Numbered from the stretch's first letter, positions 36,672 through 47,493 are shown. The stretch is 64,000 bases of DNA from Mucilaginibacter yixingensis (GCF_041080815.1 NZ_CP160205.1:1426001-1490000); one strand, 5' to 3'. Numbers and translations: made by a program. The notes: generated by a model not told the origin, from the sequence alone.

Positions 36672-37985
36672 ATGAGAAGTACCGCTTGTTCAATATTATT
36701 GCTCTGTGCTGTTACCCAGGGCGTATTCGCTCAAACCACTGATAAAGCCAAAGCCGATAGCCTTAAGAAGCTAGGTAATAATGACAGAGAAGCGTCGATG
36801 CGACAGTTGAATATTAAATCAATCCGCCGTGCACCTGATTCCATCTTAAAAAAGAATGTAGATAAAGATGGCCTGTACGGTCCCATCCCTGACGCGCTAA
36901 CCTTAACTAACGGCAAAAAGGTAACCACCGCAGCCATGTGGTGGAAACAACGCCGGCCTGAACTGGTAGAGTATTTTGATAGGGAGATTTACGGCCGTGT
37001 GCCTGCCAATACCCCAAAAGTAACCTGGAAGGTAGCCAATACCGAGCAAACCACGCATGGTGGTGTGCCGGTGATTGTTAAAACGATGGTTGGTCATGTA
37101 GATAACTCCAGCTACCCAAGTATCAACGTAGATATTCAGATGATTTTGACCATACCGGCCAATGCCAAAAAGCCTGTACCGGTAATGATGGAGTTAACTT
37201 TCCCTGAAGATTATAAGCAATTAGATCAAACACCCGGTGCCGAGCCAAGCTGGCAATTGCAAGTGCTAAATAAAGGTTGGGCCTACTGTATGTTTCTTCC
37301 GCCAAGTCTGCAGGCTGATAATGCCGCGGGACTTACCCAAGGCATCATTGGTTTGATGAACAAAGGGCAATACCGCAAACCTGATGATTGGGGCGGCTGC
37401 CGTGCCTGGGCCTGGGGTGCCAGTCGCGCATTAGATTATTTTGAGACCGATAAAATGCTGGACGCCAAACGTGTGGGATTGGAAGGGCATTCACGTTATG
37501 GTAAAACTGCATTGGTGGCTGCGGCTTATGATCCGCGTTTTGCTGTGGTTTACAGCAGTTCGTCTGGAGAGGGTGGGGCCAAGCTGCATCGTCATAATTT
37601 AGGCGAGCAGGTAGAAAATCTGGCCAGCGGCCCGTATTACTGGTTTGCCGGTAATTTTTTGAAATATGCCGGTCCGCTGCACACTACAGATCTGCCGGTT
37701 GACTCGCACGAACTGATTGATCTTATTGCCCCTCGGCCTGTATTTATAGGCGGCGGCGCCAATGGCGATGACTGGGCCGACCCAAAAGGGATGTTTATGG
37801 CAGAGGTTGCTGCCGGCCCGGTTTATAAGTTACTGGGTAAAAAAGATCTGGGTACTACTCAATACCCGGCGATAGACGAAGCGGTTGTTGGCGGCGATCT
37901 GGGTTTTCGCCTGCACCACGGCGGCCACACGCCAGCACTCAACTGGGCTACATTTATTGAGTTTGCCTCGAAGTACTGGAAATAG
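36672..37985 (+). CDS. Glucuronoyl esterase-like, carbohydrate esterase family 15
   Basis: This 437-residue secreted alpha/beta hydrolase has a signal peptide ending VFAQ at about residue 21. The nucleophile is Ser274 in GHSRYGKTAL (CE15 GxSRxGK signature). The acid is probably E300 in SGEGG and the histidine lies in the HHGGH cluster (415-419). The serine-to-acid distance (26 residues) fits CE15. The enzyme cleaves ester bonds between glucuronic acid on xylan and lignin alcohols. Close bacterial members may use other uronate esters. It is separated from the SusCD unit by a terminator but on the same strand. Confidence 0.88.
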   Translation: MRSTACSILLLCAVTQGVFAQTTDKAKADSLKKLGNNDREASMRQLNIKSIRRAPDSILKKNVDKDGLYGPIPDALTLTNGKKVTTAAMWWKQRRPELVEYFDREIYGRVPANTPKVTWKVANTEQTTHGGVPVIVKTMVGHVDNSSYPSINVDIQMILTIPANAKKPVPVMMELTFPEDYKQLDQTPGAEPSWQLQVLNKGWAYCMFLPPSLQADNAAGLTQGIIGLMNKGQYRKPDDWGGCRAWAWGASRALDYFETDKMLDAKRVGLEGHSRYGKTALVAAAYDPRFAVVYSSSSGEGGAKLHRHNLGEQVENLASGPYYWFAGNFLKYAGPLHTTDLPVDSHELIDLIAPRPVFIGGGANGDDWADPKGMFMAEVAAGPVYKLLGKKDLGTTQYPAIDEAVVGGDLGFRLHHGGHTPALNWATFIEFASKYWK

Positions 37986-38015
37986 TACTGGACAGGATAC
38001 CATATAATAGTATAG

Positions 38016-38048
38016 AAGGACACAGAGGCAAGCACGCCCTGTGTCCTT
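38016..38048 (+). terminator. CE15 terminator
   Basis: AAGGACACAG (38016-38025) pairs with CTGTGTCCTT (38039-38048) and is followed by TTTGTTT. A second imperfect hairpin (AGGGCC..CTTAT / ATAAG..GGCCT with a T-run) lies at about 38217-38256. Confidence 0.85.
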
Positions 38049-38256
38049 TTTGTTTATGGCAGAATTATAATTCTCTGTTCGTGGTGATTAAAAAACTTTC
38101 CGACTCTTCACCAGTACAGTTAACGGTTCACCTTAAAAACAGTTGTTAAATTATAGGCAAAGTGTATTTAATTGCCGGTTTATAATTTTTATCAAATTTT
38201 GATATAAAGGCGTAACGAGGGCCATCTTATTTTATTATAAGGCGGCCTTTTTTGCG

Positions 38257-38611
38257 ATTAAGTACAAAATGATGCGGATTTGTTTAACAATGAGGCAAAT
38301 AATAACTGTCCTGATTACATAAACATGACAGAACAGGATAGTGATTTTCAGGCTTAGTGTTAATTTTACTAAACCAAGATTAAGGAAAAGTTGTATCTTA
38401 CTGTTGATACAAGCTTGATCATAACCAATTATATAACCAATTAAATAAACCTGATGATTAGATTTTTACATCCAATTAAAAGCATCACGCGTACTTCGTA
38501 GATTTTTAAAGCCAGCGCTTTAAACTATTTGTGGTTTCTCCCGCCGCACTTAAGGGCATTTCTATGCTCAGGGGAATTGTTTTGCTTAAAGTTTCTTAAA
38601 TAACTCAATCT
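38257..38611. promoter_or_regulatory. AT-rich upstream region of the FAS1-SusCD operon
   Basis: Between the hairpins and the ATG at 38612 there are about 350 AT-rich bases with no convincing gene. ATAACCAATTA-like tandem units occur at about 38419-38446. No clean TAnnTTTG with spaced TTG was found, so the operon promoter is not located. Regulatory input probably acts here. Confidence 0.4.
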
Positions 38612-40879
38612 ATGTATAAATTTTTAAAAAATTTATCCTGTTTGCTATGTCTTTTGGCCGTATTTGGGTCGTGCCGGAAGAAAGCATTTGATGAATATTA
38701 TGGCAGGCCTGCCAACCTCGCTCCACCTATTTACCAGGTGCTGGATTCAAGAGGGAATTTTACAACCTTATTAAAACTTGTAGACCTTGCCGGTTACAAA
38801 GACATTCTGGGATCTGCAGGCTACTGGACGTTTTTTGCACCGAACGATGCGGCCTTCCAAAAGTATTTTGCTGCAAACAATACCAGTTTAGCAGCTATTA
38901 ACCAGGCAACGGCGCGTAAAATTGTAACCTACTGTTTGGTTATCAATGCGTTCGGTACAGATCATATTGCTGATTACCAGTCGCCGGCAGGTTGGGTGCC
39001 TAGTCTGGCATTTAAACGCCGCACTTCGTATTATGATGGTTTTTCAACAGGTAGTGGCCCTGAAGGCGATTCTACCTTGCTGGTTACAGAGAACCGTAAC
39101 GGGGGAGGGTATCTTTTTGGCGATAACAATAATAAATACATCCCGTATTTCTTTTCAACCTTTATGGCTCAGGAACACCTGACCGCGACCGACTATAATT
39201 ACTTTTTCCCTACCGGTACTTACACTGGTTTTAACGTTGCTAACGCATCGGTAGTAAATAAAGATATAGTTGCAGAGAATGGTGTGATCCATGAAATAGA
39301 CCAGGTGATTATGCCTTTGCCAAACATTGAGCAAAAGCTGGCATCTGGCAGTCAATACAGCCTTTTCAAAAGCATTTTAGAAAAATACCTTGTTACTTAT
39401 ACTAAAGATGCAAACTATACCCGCCAGTATAGCACCATTAATAATGGTAAGGTAAAAAATGCCTATGTTAAAATTTACGATCCGTTATTAACTTTTGCTC
39501 CAGGAAATGAAAACTTCCAAAAGCTGGAAGATAATGACGGTCAGAAAGATGGCTATACGCTGTTTGCGCCAACTAATGATGTGTTGCAGCCGTACTTAAC
39601 TAACGTTATTCTGAAATATTATGGCACGCTTGATAAGCTTCCAATAAACATTATTGAAGATTTGGTGAACGTACACATGTTCCCAACCATGGTATGGCCA
39701 TCCAAATTTGCAAGCACTACCAACAACGCCGGCGAGCCTGCGCGCTTTGACGCCACTACTAACGTGGTAGATAAGCAGTTTTGCAGCAACGGTTTGTTTT
39801 ATGGTGTAAACAAGGTGCAGCAAGGTAACGTGTTCTCAACTGTTTATGCGCGTGCTTATCTTGATCCTAATTATTCTATAATGACAAAGCTGATCACTGC
39901 AGCATCAGCTAAAATATTATTAAGCAGCCCGGGCCTGCGTTTCACCGTGTTTATGATGCCCGATGCTACTTTGCGCGCTATGGGTTATGATTATGACCAG
40001 GCGAACAGCTACTTTACACAAACTACCAATGGTGTGCTTACTACCGGTTTAACGCCGCTGGCCAACCTTACCCGTTTGCTTAATATGTGTATTGTATCTA
40101 CTCCAAACAATGAGTTGAACAACCTTTCTGGCGATGGCATTACCGAAACCAATGGTGGCGAGTATCTTAGATGGCATAACAACACCGTTTTCAACGCTGG
40201 TTTAACTGAGCAAAAAACTGCGCTTACTGTAACCGGCTTTGACGATTACTCAAACGGCAGGGTATATTACCTTGGTGGTAACTCGTTGTTCCCTTTCCCT
40301 ACGCTTACTATATTTAATGATATTGCTGCCAACGGAACTAACCCTACAGATCCTTATTATGATTTTTATCAATATCTGTTAAACTCTTCTGTGGTAAGCG
40401 GTACAACGCCAAAAGAGATCATCGGTATCTCGCTTGGTGCGCCGTATACTGTTCTTGTTCCAACGCAAGCGGCTATGAAACAGGCTGTTATTGATGGTTA
40501 CTTGCCGGGTACCACAACTGGTACCGGTGCTGCAACTCAGTTTGTATCATTCAATTACAAACCAACCAGTACAGCAGATATTAGTAAGGTTGCAACCTTT
40601 ATACTTTATCACATTCTTACTTCTACGATAGTGCCCGATGGTAAAAAAGGACCAAACGGTAACCCATTCCCAACCATGGTTAAGAATGATAGGGGTGATG
40701 CCTATACAGTTTCTGTATTTAACCAGCCAGGTAATCTGAAATTTAGCGATGCCTTTGGACGTATGGCTAATGTAACAGCGCCAAATAATAGCAGCTTTTT
40801 CCCTGCTACAAGTAATTACCTGGGTACTTACTGTGTATTGCATCAGATAGATAATTATTTAAGATATAACCTTCAATAA
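38612..40879 (+). CDS. Multi-FAS1 (fasciclin) surface lipoprotein, 755 aa
   Basis: The lipoprotein signal has Cys21 in VFGSC. About four FAS1-type repeats follow (about residues 40-240, 243-430, 435-585 and 592-755). They are recognised by recurring 'TFFAPNDAAF', 'YTLFAPTND', 'FTVFMMPDATLRAMGY' and 'YTVLVPTQAAMK' blocks and the closing 'NGVIHEIDQV'/'LHQIDNYL' blocks. FAS1 domains mediate adhesion and protein or glycan binding in other organisms. It is the first gene of a seven-gene operon and 14 bases from SusC, suggesting a surface binding protein serving that transporter. Ligand unknown. Confidence 0.88.
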   Translation: MYKFLKNLSCLLCLLAVFGSCRKKAFDEYYGRPANLAPPIYQVLDSRGNFTTLLKLVDLAGYKDILGSAGYWTFFAPNDAAFQKYFAANNTSLAAINQATARKIVTYCLVINAFGTDHIADYQSPAGWVPSLAFKRRTSYYDGFSTGSGPEGDSTLLVTENRNGGGYLFGDNNNKYIPYFFSTFMAQEHLTATDYNYFFPTGTYTGFNVANASVVNKDIVAENGVIHEIDQVIMPLPNIEQKLASGSQYSLFKSILEKYLVTYTKDANYTRQYSTINNGKVKNAYVKIYDPLLTFAPGNENFQKLEDNDGQKDGYTLFAPTNDVLQPYLTNVILKYYGTLDKLPINIIEDLVNVHMFPTMVWPSKFASTTNNAGEPARFDATTNVVDKQFCSNGLFYGVNKVQQGNVFSTVYARAYLDPNYSIMTKLITAASAKILLSSPGLRFTVFMMPDATLRAMGYDYDQANSYFTQTTNGVLTTGLTPLANLTRLLNMCIVSTPNNELNNLSGDGITETNGGEYLRWHNNTVFNAGLTEQKTALTVTGFDDYSNGRVYYLGGNSLFPFPTLTIFNDIAANGTNPTDPYYDFYQYLLNSSVVSGTTPKEIIGISLGAPYTVLVPTQAAMKQAVIDGYLPGTTTGTGAATQFVSFNYKPTSTADISKVATFILYHILTSTIVPDGKKGPNGNPFPTMVKNDRGDAYTVSVFNQPGNLKFSDAFGRMANVTAPNNSSFFPATSNYLGTYCVLHQIDNYLRYNLQ

Positions 40880-40893
40880 CCAATTTCTTACTC

Positions 40894-43800
40894 ATGAGAA
40901 GAATTTTTACCAGTTTTCTATACGCATTCGTCTGCTTGTGTATAAGTACGCTCGCCCATGCGCAAACTGCCGAGAAGATATTGATTAAAGGTAGGGTTGT
41001 AGATGCCAAAGATAAGTTGCCCGTAATAGGAGCAACCGTGTCTGAACAGGACGCAGACAAGCGTACTATTAATGCGATAGCGACAGACATCGATGGTAAC
41101 TTTGCGCTGAAAATCAATAATCCGGCAAATAAAATTGTTATTTCTATTATCAGTTATAAAACGCTTTCGTTGCCTATCGGTACCCGCCGTCAGTTTAACG
41201 TTAGCCTGGAAAGCAGCTCTAACGACCTGAACGAGGTAGTTATTAAAGCCCGCACGCAGAGTGGTAACGGTACCGGTATGAATATCGATAAACGAGATCT
41301 TACCGTATCAAACTTTACCCTGAATGCTGCCGACGTAGAAACCCTGCAGGCTACTACTATAGACCAGGCTGTACAGGGCCGTTTACCTGGTGTGGATATC
41401 GTATCAAACTCGGGTGATCCGGGTGCGGGTATGTCTATCAAAATCAGGGGTACGGCATCGCTTAACGCTGGTTCTAATCCACTGATTGTGGTGGATGGCG
41501 TGCCTTATAATACAAGTGTACCTCAGGATTTCAACTTTGCTACAGCCAACAATACAGAGTATGCAGACCTGTTGGCTATTGCACCTTCAGATATTAAAGA
41601 TATCTCGGTGTTGAAAGACGCGGCGGCTACCGCAGTTTGGGGTGCCAAAGCGGCTAACGGTGTATTGATCATTAACACTAAACGTGGTCAGGTTGGTCCG
41701 CCAACGGTTACTTATACCTTTAAAGGTTCTTCTACGCAGCAGCCTGGTTATATTCCGCTGCTTAACGGCGCCCAGTACACTACCTTCATCCCCGAGATGG
41801 TGATGAATGTAAATGGTGCACCGCTCAATACCTTTAACTTTAAAGAGTTTGAGAACGATCCGTATGATGTATATTACTACAAAAATTACAGCCAGAATAC
41901 AGACTGGGTAAAAGCTATTTCACGCACAGGTAGTAACTACGATAATAACTTATCGGTTTCTGGTGGTGGCGAGAAAGCCCGTTATTTTGCCTCTGTAGGT
42001 TACAATAACCAAACGGGTACTACCATTGGTACTGGTTTAAACAGATTAAATACCCGTTTAAATCTGGACTATATTGTATCTGATAAAATCAAATTCTCTG
42101 CTTCTGTGGCTTATACCCACAGCAATACACTGTTTGACTATTCAAGCAAAAACGATGGTACCGGCGACGACAACGTTAGAACCATTGCCGCTATCAAAAT
42201 GCCTAATGCCAGCATTTATGAGTATAACGAGTTTGGTTATTTAACACCAACGTATTTTTCTCCAGCTTCAGGCGCACAAGGTCAGTATCCGGCAATTTTT
42301 AACCCGGTAGCCATGGCTAATGCAGCGCAAAACAGCAAACTGGGTGACAGGATTACACCACACTTTAACGTTATTTATACTATTTCTCCGGCATTTACTG
42401 CTACTACAGATATTCAGTTTGATATCAATAACCAGAAACAAACCCGTTTCCTGCCGCAAATTGCAACCGGACGTCCGTTTACAGAAACAACAGTAAACAG
42501 CGGTTCTATTTCAGATTATGATACTTACTCTGTAACCACTAAAACCAACTTGCTTTTCAACCCAGATCTGGGCGAGAAACACAGCTTGCAAACATTGCTT
42601 TCTCTCCAAACAGAGGATGATAAAAGCTTAACAGTTGGCCAGGCTGTAACTAACACTGCATCAAGCACATTAACAGACCCTTCTGCGCCGGGCCGTACGC
42701 TGAGTGCTTACCCGGCATCAGTTAATCCGTTTACATCATCTATTGCGCAAACCAGAGATGTTGCCGCGGTAATGAGCGTGCAGTACAAATACCTTGACCG
42801 CTATATTATTGCTGTAGCTGCACGTGGTGAGGGTAACTCTATTTTCGGGCCAACTTACAGGTACGGTCTTTTCCCGTCAGTATCTACCCGATACAGGATG
42901 TCGGCCGAGCCGTTTATGAGGAAGTTTAGCGGCTGGCTGGATGATTTCAGTTTACGCGCCAGCTACGGTGTAACCGGTTCTGCGCCAGAAACTCCATATC
43001 TTTATTATGCAATTTATAACAGTACCCCAAGCAGTTATTTGGGTGTTAACGGCCTGCAGGCATCAAGCATCCAGCTTAACAACCTGCGCTGGGAGAAACT
43101 GCAAGGTTTAACATTGGGCTTTAGCACGGTGATGTTTAAAGGTCGTTTAAATATCGATCTGGACTTTTACCGCAACCAAACTCATGATCTGTTAAACAAA
43201 GACCTGGCAATTGCCAGCTATAACGGTTTCCCAACGCTGCCATATAACAACGTGGGTGTTATGCAAAACAGTGGTTTTGAGTTAAACATTATTACCACTC
43301 CATATAAGTCTAAAAATCTTAATATCGATTTCAACTTTAACATTGCCAATAACATTAACAAGCTGTTGCAGATCTCTCCTTATTATGCAACATCAAGCGG
43401 CAATATTACCACCAATGGCCAATACCTGAAAGTTCTGCAATTAGGCAACCCATTGGGTTCAATTTACGGTTATAAATTTAAAGGTGTTTATAAGGATGCC
43501 GATGCCACCATTGCCCGCGATGCCAGCGGTAATAAAATCGTAGCTCCGGATGGTACACCAGTGCAAATGCGCTTTAACTATCCACAGTCATCATACCTGT
43601 TCCAACCGGGTGATGCTATGTATGAAGACATTAACCACGACGGTAACATCAACGCTCAGGACGTAGTTTACCTGGGTAACGGTAACCCTAAATTTACCGG
43701 TGGTTTTGGTCCAACGTTTACTATTAAGAGCAAGTTTGTTATTTCGGCTTTCTTTAACTACAGAATTGGAGGCGACGCAATTAACATGACCAAAATGAAC

Positions 43801-44184
43801 ACAAGTAACGAGTATAGCTTTAATAACCAAAGTACCGCGGTATTGCGCCGCTGGCGTCATCCCGGCGATATCACCGATATCCCACGTGCGTTGTACAACA
43901 CTGGTTACAACTGGTTAGGTTCAGATCGTTATGTAGAGAGCACTACTTATCTGCGTTTACGCTCTGTAACTGCGCGCTACAACTTTGCCAAAACCCTGGC
44001 AGCTAAAATTCACGCCAAAAGCATGAACGCTTATGTAACCGTAGAGAACCTGTTAACCTTTACGCATTACACTGGTCAGGATCCAGAGGTTGGCGGCACG
44101 TCAGATATTTACGGGCAAGTAGTAGATAACTCAGTTACACCACCTTTGAAGCAATTTACTTTAGGCTTATCAATAACATTTTAA
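40894..44184 (+). CDS. SusC/RagA TonB-linked outer-membrane protein
   Basis: This 1096-residue receptor has a signal peptide ending about residue 24 (AHAQ). There is no STN domain. A carboxypeptidase-like domain (about 29-108), a TonB-box-like LNEVVIKA (112-119), plug ('GRLPGVDIVSN', 'IKIRGTASLNAGSNPLIVVDG') and a barrel ending LGLSITF follow. Lacking STN, it should not signal to an ECF/FecR pair by itself. Ten bases separate it from its SusD. Transported substrate unknown. Confidence 0.94.
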   Translation: MRRIFTSFLYAFVCLCISTLAHAQTAEKILIKGRVVDAKDKLPVIGATVSEQDADKRTINAIATDIDGNFALKINNPANKIVISIISYKTLSLPIGTRRQFNVSLESSSNDLNEVVIKARTQSGNGTGMNIDKRDLTVSNFTLNAADVETLQATTIDQAVQGRLPGVDIVSNSGDPGAGMSIKIRGTASLNAGSNPLIVVDGVPYNTSVPQDFNFATANNTEYADLLAIAPSDIKDISVLKDAAATAVWGAKAANGVLIINTKRGQVGPPTVTYTFKGSSTQQPGYIPLLNGAQYTTFIPEMVMNVNGAPLNTFNFKEFENDPYDVYYYKNYSQNTDWVKAISRTGSNYDNNLSVSGGGEKARYFASVGYNNQTGTTIGTGLNRLNTRLNLDYIVSDKIKFSASVAYTHSNTLFDYSSKNDGTGDDNVRTIAAIKMPNASIYEYNEFGYLTPTYFSPASGAQGQYPAIFNPVAMANAAQNSKLGDRITPHFNVIYTISPAFTATTDIQFDINNQKQTRFLPQIATGRPFTETTVNSGSISDYDTYSVTTKTNLLFNPDLGEKHSLQTLLSLQTEDDKSLTVGQAVTNTASSTLTDPSAPGRTLSAYPASVNPFTSSIAQTRDVAAVMSVQYKYLDRYIIAVAARGEGNSIFGPTYRYGLFPSVSTRYRMSAEPFMRKFSGWLDDFSLRASYGVTGSAPETPYLYYAIYNSTPSSYLGVNGLQASSIQLNNLRWEKLQGLTLGFSTVMFKGRLNIDLDFYRNQTHDLLNKDLAIASYNGFPTLPYNNVGVMQNSGFELNIITTPYKSKNLNIDFNFNIANNINKLLQISPYYATSSGNITTNGQYLKVLQLGNPLGSIYGYKFKGVYKDADATIARDASGNKIVAPDGTPVQMRFNYPQSSYLFQPGDAMYEDINHDGNINAQDVVYLGNGNPKFTGGFGPTFTIKSKFVISAFFNYRIGGDAINMTKMNTSNEYSFNNQSTAVLRRWRHPGDITDIPRALYNTGYNWLGSDRYVESTTYLRLRSVTARYNFAKTLAAKIHAKSMNAYVTVENLLTFTHYTGQDPEVGGTSDIYGQVVDNSVTPPLKQFTLGLSITF

Positions 44185-44194
44185 TTAACCGGCT

Positions 44195-45697
44195 ATGTTA
44201 AAAAATTCCTTTCAAAAAATCACTTTATTGGTTTTGATAGCCGTATCGGCCTGTTCATGTAATAAATATCTGGAGCTGCGACCGCAAAACGGTGTAACCG
44301 CCGATCAGTTTTGGCAAACCAAAGAGCAATTGCAGTCTGCCGTTATTGGTTGCTACTATGCTATGGAGGCTAACCCAACCGCCAAACAGGTTACTCCTGC
44401 CGAATTATTTTTCGATTGGGGCGAACTGCGTGCCGATTTTATATCACCAGGTTTAGGTATCGCGACAGCAGAAAACGATATTATTAATACCAACATATTG
44501 CCTACCAACGCTGTTGTTAAATGGCAGCCTATTTACCGTGTTATTAACTTTTGTAACTACGTGCTTGATTTTGGCCCGGATGTAATTAAAAGAGATAACA
44601 CACTTACGCAAGACCAGTTGAATAACTATTTGGGTGAAGCATTGGCACTGAGATCGCTCATGTATTTTTACCTGGTGCGTTCTTTTGGCGATGTGCCGCT
44701 AAAACTGCATTCAACCTCTACAGATGATGGTCTGCAACAATTGGCCAAAACCAAACAGGCTGATATCTTAAAACAGATTGTTGCCGACCTGAAAACTGCC
44801 GAAGGTTATTGCCCGGCGGCGTATTCAACAAACGCGTCTGATAAAGGTCGTGTCAACAAGTTTACTGTTGATGCTATTTTAGCCGATGTTTACCTGTGGA
44901 TGGACGATTACGCTGATGCGATAACCGCTTGTGATAAGGTAATCAATTCTGGTAAATACGCCCTGGTACCAGGTGGCCCTAACTGGTTTAACATCCTTTA
45001 TGGCGTAGGTAACTCTAATGAGGGCATATTTGAGCTGCAGTTTGATGCCGGTACGCTTAATCCATATTTTGCCATGTTCAGCTCTACCACAAGATATCGC
45101 TTTAAGGCCCAGCAAAGCATCATTGATAACTTCTATTCGCAAGATCTCAATAACCCGCTTAATTTCGATATCAGGGGTAATGACGTGGCTATCCATATTG
45201 CCGATGGTACTATTTATAAATACACCAACTTAACGGCAACAACCTTTAGAACTGCCGACGTATCTTATGCACACTGGATATTTTATCGTTTCGCGGATGT
45301 TTTGTTGATGAAGGCTGAAGCATGTGCAAACAGTAGCCGCGGACAGGAGACATTAGATATTATTAACCAGATACGGACGCGTGCAAATGCCTTACCGGCT
45401 ACAGTACAAAGCCCGGATGTTGCAGATGTTAACGGTTTAACAAACTATATACTTGCAGAGCGTGCGCGCGAGTTTCCGTATGAGGGCAAACGTTGGTATG
45501 ATTTACTGAGGATTGCTAAAAGGAACAATTTTGCCCGTAGAGACGTACTGCTGGCAGCTGCATCTGTAAGCGTACCGCCGCTGTACCAACAATCGGCCTT
45601 TTCAAAGATCCAGGATGGTAATTTCCTTTATTTCCCTGTTCCGCAGGACGATATACAGAATGATCCAAATCTGGTTCAAAATCCATTCTATAAATAA
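44195..45697 (+). CDS. RagB/SusD surface lipoprotein
   Basis: This 500-residue partner of the preceding SusC has a lipoprotein signal (ISLLV-type core, then SACSCNKYLELRPQNG, cysteines about 20-22). 'ADQFWQTKEQLQSAVIGCYYA', 'LRSLMYFYLVRSFGDVPL' and 'ERAREFPYEGKRWYDLLRIAKR' are diagnostic SusD blocks. It is surface-tethered and binds the substrate above the barrel. The next FAS1 gene begins 20 bases later, so co-transcription is very likely. Confidence 0.94.
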   Translation: MLKNSFQKITLLVLIAVSACSCNKYLELRPQNGVTADQFWQTKEQLQSAVIGCYYAMEANPTAKQVTPAELFFDWGELRADFISPGLGIATAENDIINTNILPTNAVVKWQPIYRVINFCNYVLDFGPDVIKRDNTLTQDQLNNYLGEALALRSLMYFYLVRSFGDVPLKLHSTSTDDGLQQLAKTKQADILKQIVADLKTAEGYCPAAYSTNASDKGRVNKFTVDAILADVYLWMDDYADAITACDKVINSGKYALVPGGPNWFNILYGVGNSNEGIFELQFDAGTLNPYFAMFSSTTRYRFKAQQSIIDNFYSQDLNNPLNFDIRGNDVAIHIADGTIYKYTNLTATTFRTADVSYAHWIFYRFADVLLMKAEACANSSRGQETLDIINQIRTRANALPATVQSPDVADVNGLTNYILAERAREFPYEGKRWYDLLRIAKRNNFARRDVLLAAASVSVPPLYQQSAFSKIQDGNFLYFPVPQDDIQNDPNLVQNPFYK

Positions 45698-45717
45698 ACA
45701 GATTAACGTTAGAAGAT

Positions 45718-47451
45718 ATGAAAACAGTTATTAACGGAATGCGATATTACTTGCTGCTTTGTATGGCAGCTGTAACGCTCTTAATGTCTGCTAATGGTTG
45801 CAAGCAAGATCACCTTACTTTAACAACAACCAATACAGTAAACCTGTATACCTATATGCAGCAAAACCCAACGCAGTTTTCAATGTTCACGCAGATCATT
45901 GATAAGGCGGGTTACGCAAGCTTTTTTAACACATATGGTGCCTATACCTTTTTTATACCTAATAATGATGGTGTAACGGCTTACCTTAAGGCAACAGGCA
46001 AAGCCAGTGTAGACGCAATTGACGCCGCAACGGCAAAAAGCTTAATAGGTATTGCTGTAGTTGCCGATACTATTAGCACCAATAACTTTAGCGATGGTAA
46101 AATGCGTACGGCCACAAACAGCGGTCAGTACCTTATTACTGCTACCAGAACGGTAAACAATGTATCAACAACTGTAATCAATAAACAAGCCAATCTGGTT
46201 AAATCAAACATTCGATTGGGCAACGGTATATTGCATGTAATTGATAATGTATTGCAGCCGGCCACATTAACGTTGGCTCAAACCATTGAGAAAGATTCCC
46301 GGTACACCATTTTCCTTCAGGCGCTAAAAGAAACCGGCTTTTACGATACGCTTAATGTAGCATCTTCGGTAGCTACAGACCCTACGCGCAAATACCTCAC
46401 CGTAATTGCCGAAACTGACAGCGTGTTTAAAGCAGCAGGTTTCAATACATACGCGCAACTTAAAGCAAGATACTCTACCCAGGGCGACCCTAAAAACCAC
46501 GCCGATAGTCTTTGGTTATTTATGGGTTATCACGTTTGGCCAGAGCTGTCATACGTGTCAGATATCAGCGTTATTCTTTCGCACCCAACCCTGGCACCAC
46601 AGGAGATCACCACCAGCCAGCTGGTGTTGCCAAACGTATTATTGAACAATGATACTTTCAACGGCAAGTTAGAACCGGGGCAGGCGCTTAATCGCTCAAC
46701 CAGCGACGTATCTACCACCAGCGGTGTTTTACATAACGTGAACACCCATTATACCATTAAAATCCGTGTACCATCTGCCGTGTATTTTGATTGCGCGGCA
46801 CAACCGGAAATTATTAAAACCCCGGGCCTCTACAGAAGTGGCGTAGCGGTTAATAATAAATTCGTATTGGGTACGCTTTCTCAGGTTGCTATGGTGGGCA
46901 AAGGCACCAACGGTAACGGTGTGGTTTATCAATCGCAAACACCTGCCGCCGCTGCTACCGGAAATAGTTACTATTATGGTTTAGACTGGCTTGAACCTAA
47001 CGTACGTTTCAGGTTGGGTAATGACGGTTTACAAACTATAGAGTTTACCACTCCGGTAATTGTAAAAGGTACTTATAAAATATGGTTTGATTATAAACGT
47101 AACGGTAGTGGTAAGGTAGTACTTACTTATTTTGATAACGTACCGCTGCCAAACCTGTTGAACAATAAAGATCAGCTAAACTTTGCCGAGAGCCCTGCCC
47201 AGGCAGAAGCACGTGGCTATAAGAGCTACTCTGAAGCGCCGGCCAATAATGCTACAACTCCATATTTTGATTTTGTAGGCAGATTGCTTGGTGTGGTAGT
47301 TATCAAAACAACTGGCCCGCATAAAATCAGATTTGAAACAACTACAGACTCTAGTACCAACTCTGGTATGGTTTGGGATGCTATTGAGTTCAGGCCGATT
47401 GATATGGATCAGCTGAATCCGAAACTGGGTAGAGACGGAACGCTGAAATAG
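45718..47451 (+). CDS. FAS1 lipoprotein with C-terminal beta-sandwich, 577 aa
   Basis: The lipoprotein signal has Cys28 (MSANGC). Two FAS1-type regions (about 40-190 and 192-345) are recognised by 'GAYTFFIPNNDGV' and 'GNGILHVIDNVLQP', the second being degenerate. The C-terminal ~200 residues look like a jelly-roll carbohydrate- or galactose-binding fold: 'KGTYKIWFDYKRNGSGKVV' and 'TGPHKIRFETT', then 'WDAIEFRPI'. This fold assignment is by pattern only. It probably sits on the surface with the SusCD pair, in place of SusE/F-type binding proteins. Confidence 0.82.
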   Translation: MKTVINGMRYYLLLCMAAVTLLMSANGCKQDHLTLTTTNTVNLYTYMQQNPTQFSMFTQIIDKAGYASFFNTYGAYTFFIPNNDGVTAYLKATGKASVDAIDAATAKSLIGIAVVADTISTNNFSDGKMRTATNSGQYLITATRTVNNVSTTVINKQANLVKSNIRLGNGILHVIDNVLQPATLTLAQTIEKDSRYTIFLQALKETGFYDTLNVASSVATDPTRKYLTVIAETDSVFKAAGFNTYAQLKARYSTQGDPKNHADSLWLFMGYHVWPELSYVSDISVILSHPTLAPQEITTSQLVLPNVLLNNDTFNGKLEPGQALNRSTSDVSTTSGVLHNVNTHYTIKIRVPSAVYFDCAAQPEIIKTPGLYRSGVAVNNKFVLGTLSQVAMVGKGTNGNGVVYQSQTPAAAATGNSYYYGLDWLEPNVRFRLGNDGLQTIEFTTPVIVKGTYKIWFDYKRNGSGKVVLTYFDNVPLPNLLNNKDQLNFAESPAQAEARGYKSYSEAPANNATTPYFDFVGRLLGVVVIKTTGPHKIRFETTTDSSTNSGMVWDAIEFRPIDMDQLNPKLGRDGTLK

Positions 47452-47493
47452 GCAGATACGAACTATTTTTTAAACTAAAACGATCAGATAAAA

